DNA of 64,000 nucleotides from DTLA01 sp034436295 (lineage in GTDB: Bacteria; Chloroflexota; Anaerolineae; DTLA01), in contig DAOTVT010000071.1 of NCBI GenBank assembly GCA_034436295.1, forward strand, positions 1 through 64,000. The letters are read 5' to 3'. Positions 26,501 through 34,781 of this stretch are shown here, one piece after another; position 1 is the stretch's first letter, and the number at the start of each line of letters is the position of its first letter. The position numbers and the translations under genes are program-made. Under the pieces are notes generated by a model. The model was given only the letters and a program-made list of their open reading frames with translations. It had not been told where the DNA came from and did not search any database.

Positions 26501-27115
26501 AGGCTCGGCGCCATCAATCCCACCGCGCCCACCGAATACGCCGAAACGCTGGAACGCTACAATTTCCTGACCGCGCAGTCCGAGGACCTCCAAGAGGCCG
26601 ACAAGTCGCTGCGGGCGGCCATTGCCGAACTGGACCGCATGATGAACGACGAGTTCATCCGCACCTTTGAGGCCGTGGCCGAGCAGTTCACGGTCTATTT
26701 CACCCAACTCTTTGGCGGGGGCACGGCGCGGCTGACGCTGACCGACCCCGACAACCCGATGGCTTCGGGGGTGGACATCGTGGCGCGGCCGCCGGGCAAG
26801 CGCACGCAGAGCCTGGCGCTCCTGTCGGGGGGCGAGCGCGCCCTGACCGCCGCGGCCCTTATCTTCGCCATCCTGAAGGTCAGCCCCGCCCCGTTCTGCA
26901 TCCTGGACGAGGTGGACGCCATGCTGGACGAGTCCAACGTGCGGCGGTTCCGCGCCGTGCTGGAGGAACTGGCCCGCGAAACGCAGTTCATCGTCATCAC
27001 CCACAACCGCGGGACAATTGAGGCGGCCAGCACCATCTACGGGGTCTCCATGGGCGCCGACAGCGTGTCGCGGGTGCTTTCGCTGCGCCTGGATCAGGTG
27101 GAGGCGAAGGCGTAG
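23519..27115 (+). CDS. smc: chromosome segregation protein SMC
   Basis: 1198 residues, the usual SMC length. N-terminal ATPase half with Walker A GPNGSGKSN (31-39), a long coiled coil, and a hinge domain (~500-660; GVVADQIQAPPELEKAIETALG to RSTGAITGGAEARK). The second coiled coil leads to the C-terminal signature LLSGGERALTAAAL (~1101) and Walker B FCILDEVDAMLDE. It condenses and segregates the chromosome with ScpA/ScpB, which are not in the window. The TTG start gives the canonical LKRLELQGYKTF N-terminus and has GGAGGG upstream; the frame is open 39 codons further upstream without SMC similarity. Confidence 0.97.
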   Translation: MRLKRLELQGYKTFASKTEFVFNDGITAIVGPNGSGKSNIADAVRWVLGEQSYRLLRAKRTEDMIFHGSSQRARVGMAQVSMTLDNSDGWLPLDFSEVTITHRAYRSGENEYTINGSRVRLKDVTELLAKSGLTKRNSIVIGQGHIDAALSLRPEERRTLFEEAANITLYQSKRDAALAKLEATEQNLVRVRDILAEIEPRLKTLRRQAQQAEAYHALNRELEELLRVWYGYRWRKASRALQQARETLNQARQALQQAQTRLERLEAQAASARADQNALRQQLAQWHRDSAELHTRAEAVQRDWAVRQERLRLVGRLLTEAQEEMAPLEASRAAQAERLRAAELHLQALVAEWEGAIAALRRVEAEHESQQRARQEILSQITALQNELFEIATQAADRRNRLTQLAERRKEQLAEKGSHEAAMAAQQGELTAARAEQQALQQALAELEQEAARVRDAVAQAQQRIQAAQAQARQAEQDMARVREEAATAQARLDMLRRMQDEGAGLYAGTRAVLAAAREGHLRGALGVVADQIQAPPELEKAIETALGAHVQDIITETWADAEQAIQYLRRESAGRATFLPLETLRPPSPVKPPELPGVLGVAARLVQAPARLAPVLDLLLGHTVVVDDMKAARALYRQMRGAFQIVTLDGELIRSTGAITGGAEARKAPGLLSRQRERAELETALRDLGRRREALQSALQSAAQAEQAARDQLAQAQRQVDALAARQAQARASLAALQRQADKKAQEVEWRQALVHQLDQNLEALADKEAQAHADLAQLAQRETDARGRLAQLQASLDAMPDSLAVPLAEARAAVSLAEQNVENHKAIVRGHQQSLAQLDGQLHSRRDRLQALQTERDELEAAERDLRARAEALAAQLESLAAQIAPAEARLGEMEAAQMDLEARIQKERAALREAEQAHNQALLEMERRRDELAALKRQMESDLGLIDVEIAEGLPAQPPLPLRPIVSSLPEVEALPDGLEEQIQQVRGQIRRLGAINPTAPTEYAETLERYNFLTAQSEDLQEADKSLRAAIAELDRMMNDEFIRTFEAVAEQFTVYFTQLFGGGTARLTLTDPDNPMASGVDIVARPPGKRTQSLALLSGGERALTAAALIFAILKVSPAPFCILDEVDAMLDESNVRRFRAVLEELARETQFIVITHNRGTIEAASTIYGVSMGADSVSRVLSLRLDQVEAKA

Positions 27116-27169
27116 CGGGCGGCCGAGTTTCTGACCCGCTGCGCGCGGCCTACTCCACCGCTCGGGCGT

Positions 27170-27198
27170 TTGACGTTTCCCGTCGGGTTCGCTAGACT
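27170..27198 (+). promoter_or_regulatory. promoter of the alkyltransferase gene
   Basis: TTGACG (27170-27175), 17-nt spacer, TAGACT (27193-27198), only 18 bp before the start codon. The mRNA leader would be very short, just containing the AGGAGGT ribosome binding site. Confidence 0.65.
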
Positions 27199-27216
27199 TG
27201 GCGCAGGAGGTAGGCG

Positions 27217-27753
27217 ATGGAATTGCCTGCGTACATGCGCATCCCCTCCCGTTTCGGGGCGCTGGGCCTGGTGTGGTTGGGCACTCCGAATGGCCCTCGC
27301 GTCCTCCGCATCTACCTGCCCAACGAATTGCCCCGCGGATTGCCGGCCGTCAAGGCCCCATCCGATTCCCCCATTGCGGAACTGGCCGCTCGCATAAAGG
27401 CGTATTTGGCGGGCGAGCCGGTCGTCTTTGACCTGAGCCTGCTCCTTTTGGAGCAGTGCGCGGAGTTCCAGCGCAAGGTGCTGGTGGCCGAGTGCGGCAT
27501 TCCGCGCGGGTGGGTAAGCACCTACGCCCGCATCGCCGCGCATCTGCAAGCGCCACGGGCGGAGCGGGCGGTTGGCACGGCCCTGGCCCGCAATCCCTTT
27601 CCCATCGTCATCCCCTGCCACCGCGCCGTGCGCTCCGACGGGAGCCTGGGCGGCTACCGCGGCGGCCTGCCCATGAAGCGGGCGTTGTTGGAGATGGAGG
27701 GCGTGCCTTTTGAGGACGGGGGGCGCGTGCGGATGGACAAGGTCTGGTACTAG
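27217..27753 (+). CDS. methylated-DNA-[protein]-cysteine S-methyltransferase (MGMT/Ogt)
   Basis: 178 residues. Suicide repair protein that transfers O6-alkyl groups from guanine to its own cysteine. The active site PCHR is intact (Cys134), so it is not an alkyltransferase-like ATL protein. The arginine finger region (PRGWVSTYARIAAHLQAP) and the glycine-rich GGYRGGLPMKRALLEMEG segment are present. The N-terminal ~80 residues are the short variable domain. AGGAGGT before the ATG, with its own promoter between smc and this gene. Confidence 0.93.
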   Translation: MELPAYMRIPSRFGALGLVWLGTPNGPRVLRIYLPNELPRGLPAVKAPSDSPIAELAARIKAYLAGEPVVFDLSLLLLEQCAEFQRKVLVAECGIPRGWVSTYARIAAHLQAPRAERAVGTALARNPFPIVIPCHRAVRSDGSLGGYRGGLPMKRALLEMEGVPFEDGGRVRMDKVWY

Positions 27754-27883
27754 CGCCGGCCCCTGGCCTTGAGTTGGGCCTGTTCGCGCCTTCGCTGTGG
27801 CGGCATGATGTTGTCCTGTGCCGGTCGGCGCACGCCAGCGCCGCAACCGACGGATTCTTGCAAAGGAGGCAAAGGAGGGAGAG

Positions 27884-29608
27884 ATGGGCGCTATCATGGG
27901 TGCTGATGTCCTGGTCAAATGCCTGATTCAGGAGAACGTGCGGTTTGTGTTCGGCATCCCGGGCGGGCAGTTGTGTCCCATTCTGGACGCCATACGCCGC
28001 TTCGGGGGCGACGCGGGCCTGCAGTTCATCATGACGCGGCACGAGCAGGCCGCCGCGCACATGGCCGACGCCTACGCCCGCGTTACGGGCGAGCCGGGCG
28101 TGTGCATGGGCACGGTGGGGCCTGGGGCCGCGGACCTGGTGCCCGGGGTGTACGCCGCCTGGGCCGACTCCATCCCGATGGTGGTGCTCACGGCTCAGAA
28201 CCAGACGTGGAAGTCGTATCCGGAGCGCGGCTCCATGCAGTCGCTGGACCAAATCGGCCTGTTCCAGCCCATCACCAAATGGAGCGCGCGGGTGGCCCAC
28301 TGGAAACGAATCCCCGAACTGGTGCACGCGGCCTTCCGCGCGGCGGTGTCGGGGCGGCCCAGGCCAGTGCACCTGGATTTGCACGTGGACGTGATGGTGG
28401 GGACCGGCGACGAGGAGTCGCTGGACATCTCCCCGCCGACCCGCTACCGCGCCGACCGGGGGCCCGTGGCCCAGGCCGATTTGATTGAGCAGGCGGCGCG
28501 GATGCTGGTGGAAGCCGAGCGCCCGCTGATTCATCCGGGCGGCGGCGCGCTCCGTTCGGGCGCGTGGGACGAGGTGCGCGAACTAGCCGAGTATCTGTCG
28601 GCGCCCGTTACCACCAGCCAGGGCGCGTGCGGCGTCATCCCCGAGGATCATCCCCTGTGCCTGATTCCGGGCGGGTTCGGCGCGCTGGGGGCGCAGGCGA
28701 TGGCCGACGTGGTGCTGCTGGTCGGCGGGAGGCTGGGCGATGTGGACTTCTGGGGCCAGCCGCCCTACTGGGGCGAGCCCGACGCGCAGAAACTGATTCA
28801 GATTGACATTGAGCCGCAGGTGGTGGGCTTGAACCGTCCGGTGGATTTGGCCCTCATCGGCGATGCCAAGGCGACCCTGCGCGCGCTGATTGACGCGGTC
28901 AAGCGCCTCACGAAGCCCATCCCCGAACGCCCCGACATGGCCGAGTATCGCGCTACGCAGGATGCCTGGCTGTCGCAGTTCGCCGCGGATGCTGCGTCGG
29001 ACAAGACGCCGATACACCCGCTGCGCCTGATGCGCGACGTGCGGGCCTTTTTCCCGCGCGACGCCATCACGGTGGTGGACGGGGGCAATACGAACGTGTG
29101 GGCGCACTACCTGAACCGCGTGTACGCGCCGAGGTCGTTCCTGTGGGCCGCCGACTCGGGCCAACTGGGCACGGGGCTGCCCTTCGCCATCGGGGCGAAA
29201 CTGGCCGCGCCCGACCGCCCGGTCTATGCCATCTGCGGCGACGGGGCCTTCGGCCTCAACATCCAGGAGTTGGAGACAGCGGCGCGGCTGAAGTTGCCGT
29301 TCGTCGTGGTCGTCGTCAACGATGGGCAGTGGGGGATGATCAAGGGCGCGCAGATGGCGGCCTACGACGCGCGCTACATCGGCGTGGACTTTGACGATGT
29401 GCGCTACGACCTGGTGGCGCGGGCGATGGGCTGCCACGGCGAGCGGGTGGAGGAGCCGTCGCAGATCATGCCGGCGCTGGAGCGCGCCGTCAAATCGGGC
29501 AGGCCCGCCGTGGTGGATGTGGTCGTGGACAAGTGGGCCAACCTGACGCCACCCGACCTGGAGAACCTGGACGCCGTGTGGATGGAGGGCTGCGAACTCC
29601 CGTGGTGA
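27884..29608 (+). CDS. thiamine-diphosphate-dependent enzyme (acetolactate synthase large-subunit-like)
   Basis: 574 residues with the three-domain ThDP fold. The PYR domain carries the catalytic glutamate in TRHEQAA and the GTVGPGAADL loop. The central FAD/NAD-like domain is next. The PP domain has GDGAFGLNIQELETAARLKLPFVVVVVND, the ThDP/Mg motif. No regulatory-subunit gene (ilvH/ilvN) adjoins, so a catabolic relative (glyoxylate carboligase or another ThDP decarboxylase/lyase) is as likely as biosynthetic acetolactate synthase. ATG at 27884 with AAAGGAGGG; the frame is open 22 codons further upstream. Confidence 0.87.
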   Translation: MGAIMGADVLVKCLIQENVRFVFGIPGGQLCPILDAIRRFGGDAGLQFIMTRHEQAAAHMADAYARVTGEPGVCMGTVGPGAADLVPGVYAAWADSIPMVVLTAQNQTWKSYPERGSMQSLDQIGLFQPITKWSARVAHWKRIPELVHAAFRAAVSGRPRPVHLDLHVDVMVGTGDEESLDISPPTRYRADRGPVAQADLIEQAARMLVEAERPLIHPGGGALRSGAWDEVRELAEYLSAPVTTSQGACGVIPEDHPLCLIPGGFGALGAQAMADVVLLVGGRLGDVDFWGQPPYWGEPDAQKLIQIDIEPQVVGLNRPVDLALIGDAKATLRALIDAVKRLTKPIPERPDMAEYRATQDAWLSQFAADAASDKTPIHPLRLMRDVRAFFPRDAITVVDGGNTNVWAHYLNRVYAPRSFLWAADSGQLGTGLPFAIGAKLAAPDRPVYAICGDGAFGLNIQELETAARLKLPFVVVVVNDGQWGMIKGAQMAAYDARYIGVDFDDVRYDLVARAMGCHGERVEEPSQIMPALERAVKSGRPAVVDVVVDKWANLTPPDLENLDAVWMEGCELPW

Positions 29609-29762
29609 GACGCGGAGGCGCAGCAGGCGCACGGGGCGAGAGGGGTTCGGCGCTGTGAGGCGTGGCCCTCGCATCCCGCCTTGCGCGCCGGGTTTTGACG
29701 GGTTTGGCGCTCGCCGCTAGAATAAGTTATCACGGATCGCGCCCGACGCGCCAGGAGCGGCC

Positions 29763-32363
29763 ATGTCCACACCCGTTCGGCGACAGTATCTCGCCATCAA
29801 GAAACGATTTCCGAATACCATCGTCTTCTTCCGCCTGGGCGACTTCTACGAGACGTTTGACGAAGACGCGAAGACCGTCGCCCAGGTCTGCGACATCGTG
29901 CTGACCTCGCGGCCTGTGGGCAAAGACCAGCGCGTGCCCCTGGCGGGCGTCCCGTATCACGCGGTGGATGGCTATCTGGCGAAACTGATCGGGGCCGGCT
30001 ACAAGGTCGCCATCGTGGAGCAGGTGAGCGACCCCAAGGAGAGCAAGGGGCTGGTGGCGCGCGAAGTCGTGCGGGTGGTAACGCCCGGCACCGTGGTGGA
30101 GCCGACGCTGCTGGACGAGCGGCGCAACAACTTCCTGGCGGCGCTGACGCTGGAGGACCGGCGCGCCGGCCTCGCCTACGTGGACATCACAACGGGCGAG
30201 TTTGCGACGACGCAATTCTCGGGCGACGACGCGGCGCAGGAGGCGCTGCAAGAACTGGCGCGCCTGCAGCCCGCCGAATGCCTCATCCCCGCCCGCCCCG
30301 ACGCGCCCGAGCGGGCGGCCCTTCGCGGCGTGGAGTGCCCCATAACGGAATGGGACGCCTGGCGCTTTGACGTGCAGACGGCGCGGGAGGCGCTGCTCCA
30401 GCATTTCGGCGTGGGCACGCTGGCCGGCTTTGGCTGCGAGGGACTCCCCCAGGCCATCCGCGCCGCGGGCGCCATCGTCCAGTACCTGCAGGAAACGCAG
30501 AAGGCGGCGTTGGCGCATCTGGACTCCCTGACGACCTACAGCACCTCGCGCTTTATGACGCTGGACGCTTCCACGCGGCGCAATCTGGAACTGGTGGCGA
30601 CGATCCGCACCGGCGCGGTGAAGGGGTCGCTGCTGGGCGTGCTGGACCTGACGCGCACGTCCATGGGCGGGCGCATGTTGCGGCAGTGGCTGCTTCAGCC
30701 GCTGGTGGAGAAGGCGGCCATTGAGCGGCGACTGGACGCGGTGGAGGCGCTGTATAACGCCACGCCGCAGCGCATGAAGATTCGCGAACTGCTGGGCGGG
30801 GTGGGGGATTTGGAGCGGCTGACCAACCGTCTGGCGCAGGGGATTGCCACGCCGCGCGACTTGCTGGGCCTGGCGCGGGCGCTGCGCCGCGTGCCCGACG
30901 TGGCCGCCGCGCTGGATGCGATTCTGGCGGGGTTGCCCGGCGGCCACCCGCTGGCGGCGCTGCGCGACAGGCTCAACCCATGCCAGGCCGAGGCCGACCT
31001 CATTGAGGCCGCCATCGCCGAGGACGCGCCGGCCACGCTGGCCAACGGCGGGGTGATTCGCCCGGGCTACTCCGACGAGTTGGACGCCATCGCCAGGGCC
31101 TCGCGGGACGCCAAGCAGTGGGTCGCGGGGCTGGAGCAGCGCGAGCGCCAGCGCACCGGCATCAAGTCGCTGAAGGTGGGCTACAACAAGGTCTTCGGCT
31201 ACTATATTGAGGTCAGCAAGGCCAACATGGACCGCGTGCCGCCCGACTACGTGCGCAAGCAGACGCTGGTCAACGGCGAGCGGTTCATCACGCCGGAGTT
31301 GAAGGAGTACGAGTCGCTCATCCTGAACGCGCAGGAGCGGCGGCTGGAGTTGGAGACGCGCCTGTACAAGGAACTGTGCGAGCGGCTGGCGACGGCGCGG
31401 GGGCGCATGCTGGACACCGGGCGCGCCCTGGCCGAGTTGGACGTGCTGGCGTCGCTGGCCGAGGTGGCGGTTCGCAACCGCTACACGCGCCCCGAAGTCG
31501 CCGAGGACGGCATCATTGACATCCGCGAAGGCCGGCATCCCGTCGTGGAACTCACCCAGAAGGACGAGCCGTTCGTGCCCAACGACGTGCGGCTGGTCCC
31601 TGGCGAAGGCGAGATCATCATCCTGACCGGCCCCAACATGGCGGGCAAGAGCACGTTTTTGCGGCAGGTGGCGCTGATTGTGCTCATGGCGCAGGTGGGG
31701 AGTTTCGTCCCCGCCCAGCGCGCGCACATCGGCATCGTGGACCGCATCTTCACGCGCATCGGCGCGCAGGACGAGATCGCCGCCGGCCAGTCCACGTTCA
31801 TGGTGGAGATGGTGGAGGTGGCGAACATCCTGCACCACGCCACGTCGGCCAGCCTGCTCATTCTGGACGAGGTGGGGCGCGGCACCAGCACCTATGATGG
31901 CATCTCCATCGCGTGGGCGGTGGTGGAGCACATCCACAATCACCCGCGCCTGCGCGCCAAGACGCTGTTCGCGACGCACTACCACGAGTTGACGGACCTG
32001 GCGGGGACGCTGCCGCGGGTGCGGAATTTCAGCATGGCGGTGGCCGAGGAGGGCGACCGGGTCATCTTCCTGCGCAAGGTCATCCCGGGCGGGGCCGACC
32101 GCAGTTACGGTATCCACGTGGCGCAACTGGCCGGGTTGCCGAAGTCGGTGATCCATCGGGCCGAGGAGTTGCTGCGCGAGTTGGAGTCGGGGCAGAACGG
32201 GGCGGCGATCAAGCCCAGGGCGCCGCGGGCGAAGCAGTTGAGTTTTCTCACGGAGTCGGACCCGGTGCTGCAGGAGTTGCGCGACCTGGACATCAGCGCC
32301 ATGACGCCGCTGGAGGCCATCAACAAGTTGTACGAATTCCAGCGGAGGGTGGGGAAGGGGTAG
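29763..32363 (+). CDS. mutS: DNA mismatch repair protein MutS
   Basis: 866 residues. N-terminal mismatch-recognition domain with the Phe-x-Glu wedge in GDFYETF, connector, lever and clamp domains, and the ATPase domain with Walker A GPNMAGKST (~620), LILDEVGRGTSTYDG and ATHYHEL. This places it in the MutS1 repair branch, not the MutS2 branch. It recognises mismatches and recruits MutL, which is not in the window. The C-terminus includes a helix-turn-helix tail. Its stop lies 22 bp before a hairpin-repeat array. Confidence 0.97.
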   Translation: MSTPVRRQYLAIKKRFPNTIVFFRLGDFYETFDEDAKTVAQVCDIVLTSRPVGKDQRVPLAGVPYHAVDGYLAKLIGAGYKVAIVEQVSDPKESKGLVAREVVRVVTPGTVVEPTLLDERRNNFLAALTLEDRRAGLAYVDITTGEFATTQFSGDDAAQEALQELARLQPAECLIPARPDAPERAALRGVECPITEWDAWRFDVQTAREALLQHFGVGTLAGFGCEGLPQAIRAAGAIVQYLQETQKAALAHLDSLTTYSTSRFMTLDASTRRNLELVATIRTGAVKGSLLGVLDLTRTSMGGRMLRQWLLQPLVEKAAIERRLDAVEALYNATPQRMKIRELLGGVGDLERLTNRLAQGIATPRDLLGLARALRRVPDVAAALDAILAGLPGGHPLAALRDRLNPCQAEADLIEAAIAEDAPATLANGGVIRPGYSDELDAIARASRDAKQWVAGLEQRERQRTGIKSLKVGYNKVFGYYIEVSKANMDRVPPDYVRKQTLVNGERFITPELKEYESLILNAQERRLELETRLYKELCERLATARGRMLDTGRALAELDVLASLAEVAVRNRYTRPEVAEDGIIDIREGRHPVVELTQKDEPFVPNDVRLVPGEGEIIILTGPNMAGKSTFLRQVALIVLMAQVGSFVPAQRAHIGIVDRIFTRIGAQDEIAAGQSTFMVEMVEVANILHHATSASLLILDEVGRGTSTYDGISIAWAVVEHIHNHPRLRAKTLFATHYHELTDLAGTLPRVRNFSMAVAEEGDRVIFLRKVIPGGADRSYGIHVAQLAGLPKSVIHRAEELLRELESGQNGAAIKPRAPRAKQLSFLTESDPVLQELRDLDISAMTPLEAINKLYEFQRRVGKG

Positions 32364-32384
32364 GACGCCCCCGGACTGACTAGA

Positions 32385-32737
32385 ATTCTCACACAAAGAC
32401 ACAAAGACACGGGGAAAAACCTTTGTGTCTTGGTGCCTTTGTGAGGGGTTTTCATTCTCACACAAAGACACAAAGACACGGAGGAAAGAACTTTGTGTCT
32501 CCGTGTCTTTGTGTGCGGATTGATTCTCACACAAAGACACAAAGACACGGAGAAAAACCTTTGTGTCTCCGTGTCTTTGTGTGCGGATTGATTCTCACAC
32601 AAAGACACGAAGACACGGAGGAAAAAACTCTGTGTCTCCGTGTCTTTGTGTGCGGTTTCATTCTCACACAAAGACACAAAGACACGGAGAGAATTCTTTG
32701 TGTCTTGGTGTCTCTGTGTGCGGATTGATTCTCACAG
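32385..32737. repeat. 68/69-bp tandem hairpin repeat array, 5 units plus partial
   Basis: Units begin at 32385, 32454, 32523, 32591 and 32660, with a truncated one at 32728. Each begins ATTCTCACACAAAGACAC and reads through CACAAAGACACGGAG, a short A-rich loop, and CTCCGTGTCTTTGTG, so every unit is itself a long imperfect palindrome. The array ends within six bases of the GxxExxY stop codon. Frames through it (CENQSAHKDTKTQR-like) are not genes. Confidence 0.9.
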
Positions 32738-32742
32738 GCTGT

Positions 32743-33126
32743 CTATTCTATCGTGCCATTGATGATCCGGTAGATGCCGCCCTTCATTGTGGCTGCGCCA
32801 AAGTTGAGCAGGTAGCCCAATTTCATGCCTGTCAGTTTCAGGTAAGTGAGCACCTGCTTCTGGTGGGCTGGGTGAACCGTCTCAACTGACTTGAGTTCAA
32901 CGAGCACCTTGTCTTCCACCACGAGATCGGCGCGGAAACCCTCATCAAATGTCATCCCGTCGTACTCTATGGGAATCCCGACCTGGCGCTGGACTCGCAG
33001 CCCTGCTTTGCGCAACTCGTGCGCGAGCAGCGTTTCATATACGCTCTCTAGCAACCCAGGTCCCAGCGCCACGTGCAGGCGTACCGCGGAGTCCACGATG
33101 ATCTTGCCGATTTCATTTTCGTTCAT
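32743..33126 (-). CDS. GxxExxY family protein
   Basis: 127 residues. The diagnostic motif is GLLESVYETLL (G-x2-E-x2-Y). A DLVVEDKVLVELKSVE stretch resembles a PD-(D/E)xK nuclease core, and the C-terminus is ...GYLLNFGAATMKGGIYRIING. The biochemical role of this widespread family is not established. The start at 33126 is preferred; the frame runs on into repeat sequence. Both sides are closely flanked by the same hairpin repeats, suggesting gene and repeats move or act together. Confidence 0.88.
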   Translation of the reverse strand: MNENEIGKIIVDSAVRLHVALGPGLLESVYETLLAHELRKAGLRVQRQVGIPIEYDGMTFDEGFRADLVVEDKVLVELKSVETVHPAHQKQVLTYLKLTGMKLGYLLNFGAATMKGGIYRIINGTIE

Positions 33127-33138
33127 AGCGGCATGCGC

Positions 33139-33406
33139 TTTCTCACACAGAGGCACAAAGGCACAGGGGAAAACCCTTTGTGTCTTGGTGTCTTTGTGTG
33201 CGGATTGATTCTCACACGAAGACACAAAGACACAGAGAAAATTCTTTGTGTCTTGGTGTCTTTGTGTGCGGATTGATTCTCACACAGAGGCACAAAGGCA
33301 CAGGGAAAACCCCTTTGTGTCTTGGTGTCTTTGTGTGCGGATTGATTCTCACACCAAGACACAAAGACACGGAGAAAATTCTTTGTGTCTCCGTGTCTTT
33401 GTGTGG
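33139..33406. repeat. 68/69-bp tandem hairpin repeat array, 4 units
   Basis: Same repeat as 32385-32737, with units beginning at 33139, 33208, 33276 and 33345, directly upstream of the GxxExxY start and ending 10 bp before the tyrS stop. Units 1 and 3 carry an AGAGGCACAAAGGCACAGGG variant, units 2 and 4 the AAGACAC form. Confidence 0.9.
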
Positions 33407-33415
33407 CCTCCCGCT

Positions 33416-34597
33416 CTACGCCTTGAGCCGGAGGAAGCGGCGCTTGCCCACCTGGAGAATGGCCTCGCGCGGCTCCACCAGGCGGTCCACGCTGTCCACC
33501 GTGGCATCGTCCAGCCGCACGCCGCCTTGCTGGATGAGCCGCCGCGCCTCGCTCTTGCTGCCGGCCACCCCGGCCTGCACCATCAGGTCCACGATGTTGA
33601 TTCCGCCCGCGGGCACGGCGAACTCCGGCATGTCCGTCGGCAGTTCGCGGCGCTGGAACACGCGCACGAATTCCTCCTCGGCGCGGGCGGCGGCCTCCGG
33701 CGAGTGGATGTAGCCCACTACCTCGCGGGCCAGGCGCATCTTCACGTCGCGCGGGTTGACCGTCCCCGCGCGCAGGTCGGTGGCGATCTGCTCCAGTTCC
33801 TCGTCCGGGATGTCCGTAACCAGCGTCAGGTAGTCCATCAGCATCTCGTCGGAGATGGACATGAGTTTGCCGTACATCTGATCGGGCGGCATGCTCAGGT
33901 CCACGGTGTTGCCGAAGGTCTTGCTCATCTTGCGGCCGTCGGTGCCGGGGAGCAGGGGCACCAGGAACACATCCTGGGGCCGCTGGCCGAGCATGGCCTG
34001 GAGTTCGCGCCCGGCCAGGATGTTGAACTTCTGGTCGGTGCCCCCGAACTCCACGTCGGCCTCAATGGCGATGGAATCGTAGGCCTGGAGAAGCGGGTAC
34101 ATGAGTTCCATGAGCGTCAGCGGCGACCCGCTCTCCCAGCGCTTGCGGAACGTCTCGTGGGCCATCATCTGGGCCAGCGTGAAGCGGCTGGTGAGGTTGA
34201 ACACGTCGGCCAGGGTGAACTTGCCAAACCACTCGCTCTGCCAGCGCACCTCGGTGCGGCGACGATCCACGATTTTGAAGAACTGATCCATGTAGGTCTG
34301 GGCGTTGGTTCGCACCTCTTGGGGCGTGAGCATGGTGCGCGACTCGTCGCGGCCCGATGGGTCGCCGATTTGGGCCGTCCAGTCGCCGACGATGAGGATG
34401 ACCTGATGCCCCAGGTCCTGGAGTTGGCGGAGTTTGCGCAGGCCCACGGCGTGGCCGATGTGCAGGTCGGGCTTGCTGGGGTCAAACCCCTGCTTCAGGC
34501 GCAGCGGCCTGCCCGAGCGCAGTTTCTGCAGCAGTTCCTCCTTGACGATGATTTCTGCGACGCCGCGTGTGAGGATCCATTCCAGATTGTCGCGCAT
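33416..34597 (-). CDS. tyrS: tyrosyl-tRNA synthetase
   Basis: 393 residues, class I. HIGH is intact (46-49, following GFDPSKPDL), the tRNA/ATP loop reads DGRKMSKTFGN (~230), and a C-terminal S4 RNA-binding domain is present (SKSEARRLIQQGGVRLDD). The ~393-residue length with GFDPSKPDLHIGH matches the TyrZ-like subgroup. Start at 34597 with GAGGAGATGG upstream; a 14-codon extension is unlikely. I saw no T-box in its short upstream region, unlike ileS. Confidence 0.96.
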   Translation of the reverse strand: MRDNLEWILTRGVAEIIVKEELLQKLRSGRPLRLKQGFDPSKPDLHIGHAVGLRKLRQLQDLGHQVILIVGDWTAQIGDPSGRDESRTMLTPQEVRTNAQTYMDQFFKIVDRRRTEVRWQSEWFGKFTLADVFNLTSRFTLAQMMAHETFRKRWESGSPLTLMELMYPLLQAYDSIAIEADVEFGGTDQKFNILAGRELQAMLGQRPQDVFLVPLLPGTDGRKMSKTFGNTVDLSMPPDQMYGKLMSISDEMLMDYLTLVTDIPDEELEQIATDLRAGTVNPRDVKMRLAREVVGYIHSPEAAARAEEEFVRVFQRRELPTDMPEFAVPAGGINIVDLMVQAGVAGSKSEARRLIQQGGVRLDDATVDSVDRLVEPREAILQVGKRRFLRLKA

Positions 34598-34705
34598 GGT
34601 TCCATCTCCTCGCCAGGGTTGGGTTCGGCAGGACGGCAACGCGCCAGCCCGATGGCTTCATTATAACGACGGGCGCGGGTTTGAGCAAGAGGCCGTCCTC
34701 CGCGC

Positions 34706-34734
34706 TTGTGATCTGTTCGCGGGTGCGGTATAAT
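34706..34734 (+). promoter_or_regulatory. promoter of the LacI-family regulator
   Basis: TTGTGA (34706-34711), 17-nt spacer, TATAAT (34729-34734), 48 bp before the GTG start. Confidence 0.75.
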
Positions 34735-34781
34735 ACGTATGGTCGGAATTGTCCTTTGCATTGAAACGTCGGGAGGAGAGC

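Noticed and set aside
24302..27004. 900-codon minus-strand frame antisense to smc
   Set aside because: Repetitive Leu/Gly/Arg/Gln shadow of the SMC coiled coil, with no ribosome binding site.
29730..32540. 936-codon minus-strand frame antisense to mutS
   Set aside because: Shadow frame; mutS is certain and this frame begins inside the hairpin repeats.
32423..33362. Small ORFs through the hairpin repeats (CENQSAHKDTKTQR-like products)
   Set aside because: They simply read the repeat in several frames and both strands; the sequence is non-coding repeat.
32385..33406. CRISPR array
   Set aside because: Units are contiguous 68/69-bp repeats without unique spacers, each internally palindromic, and no cas genes are nearby.
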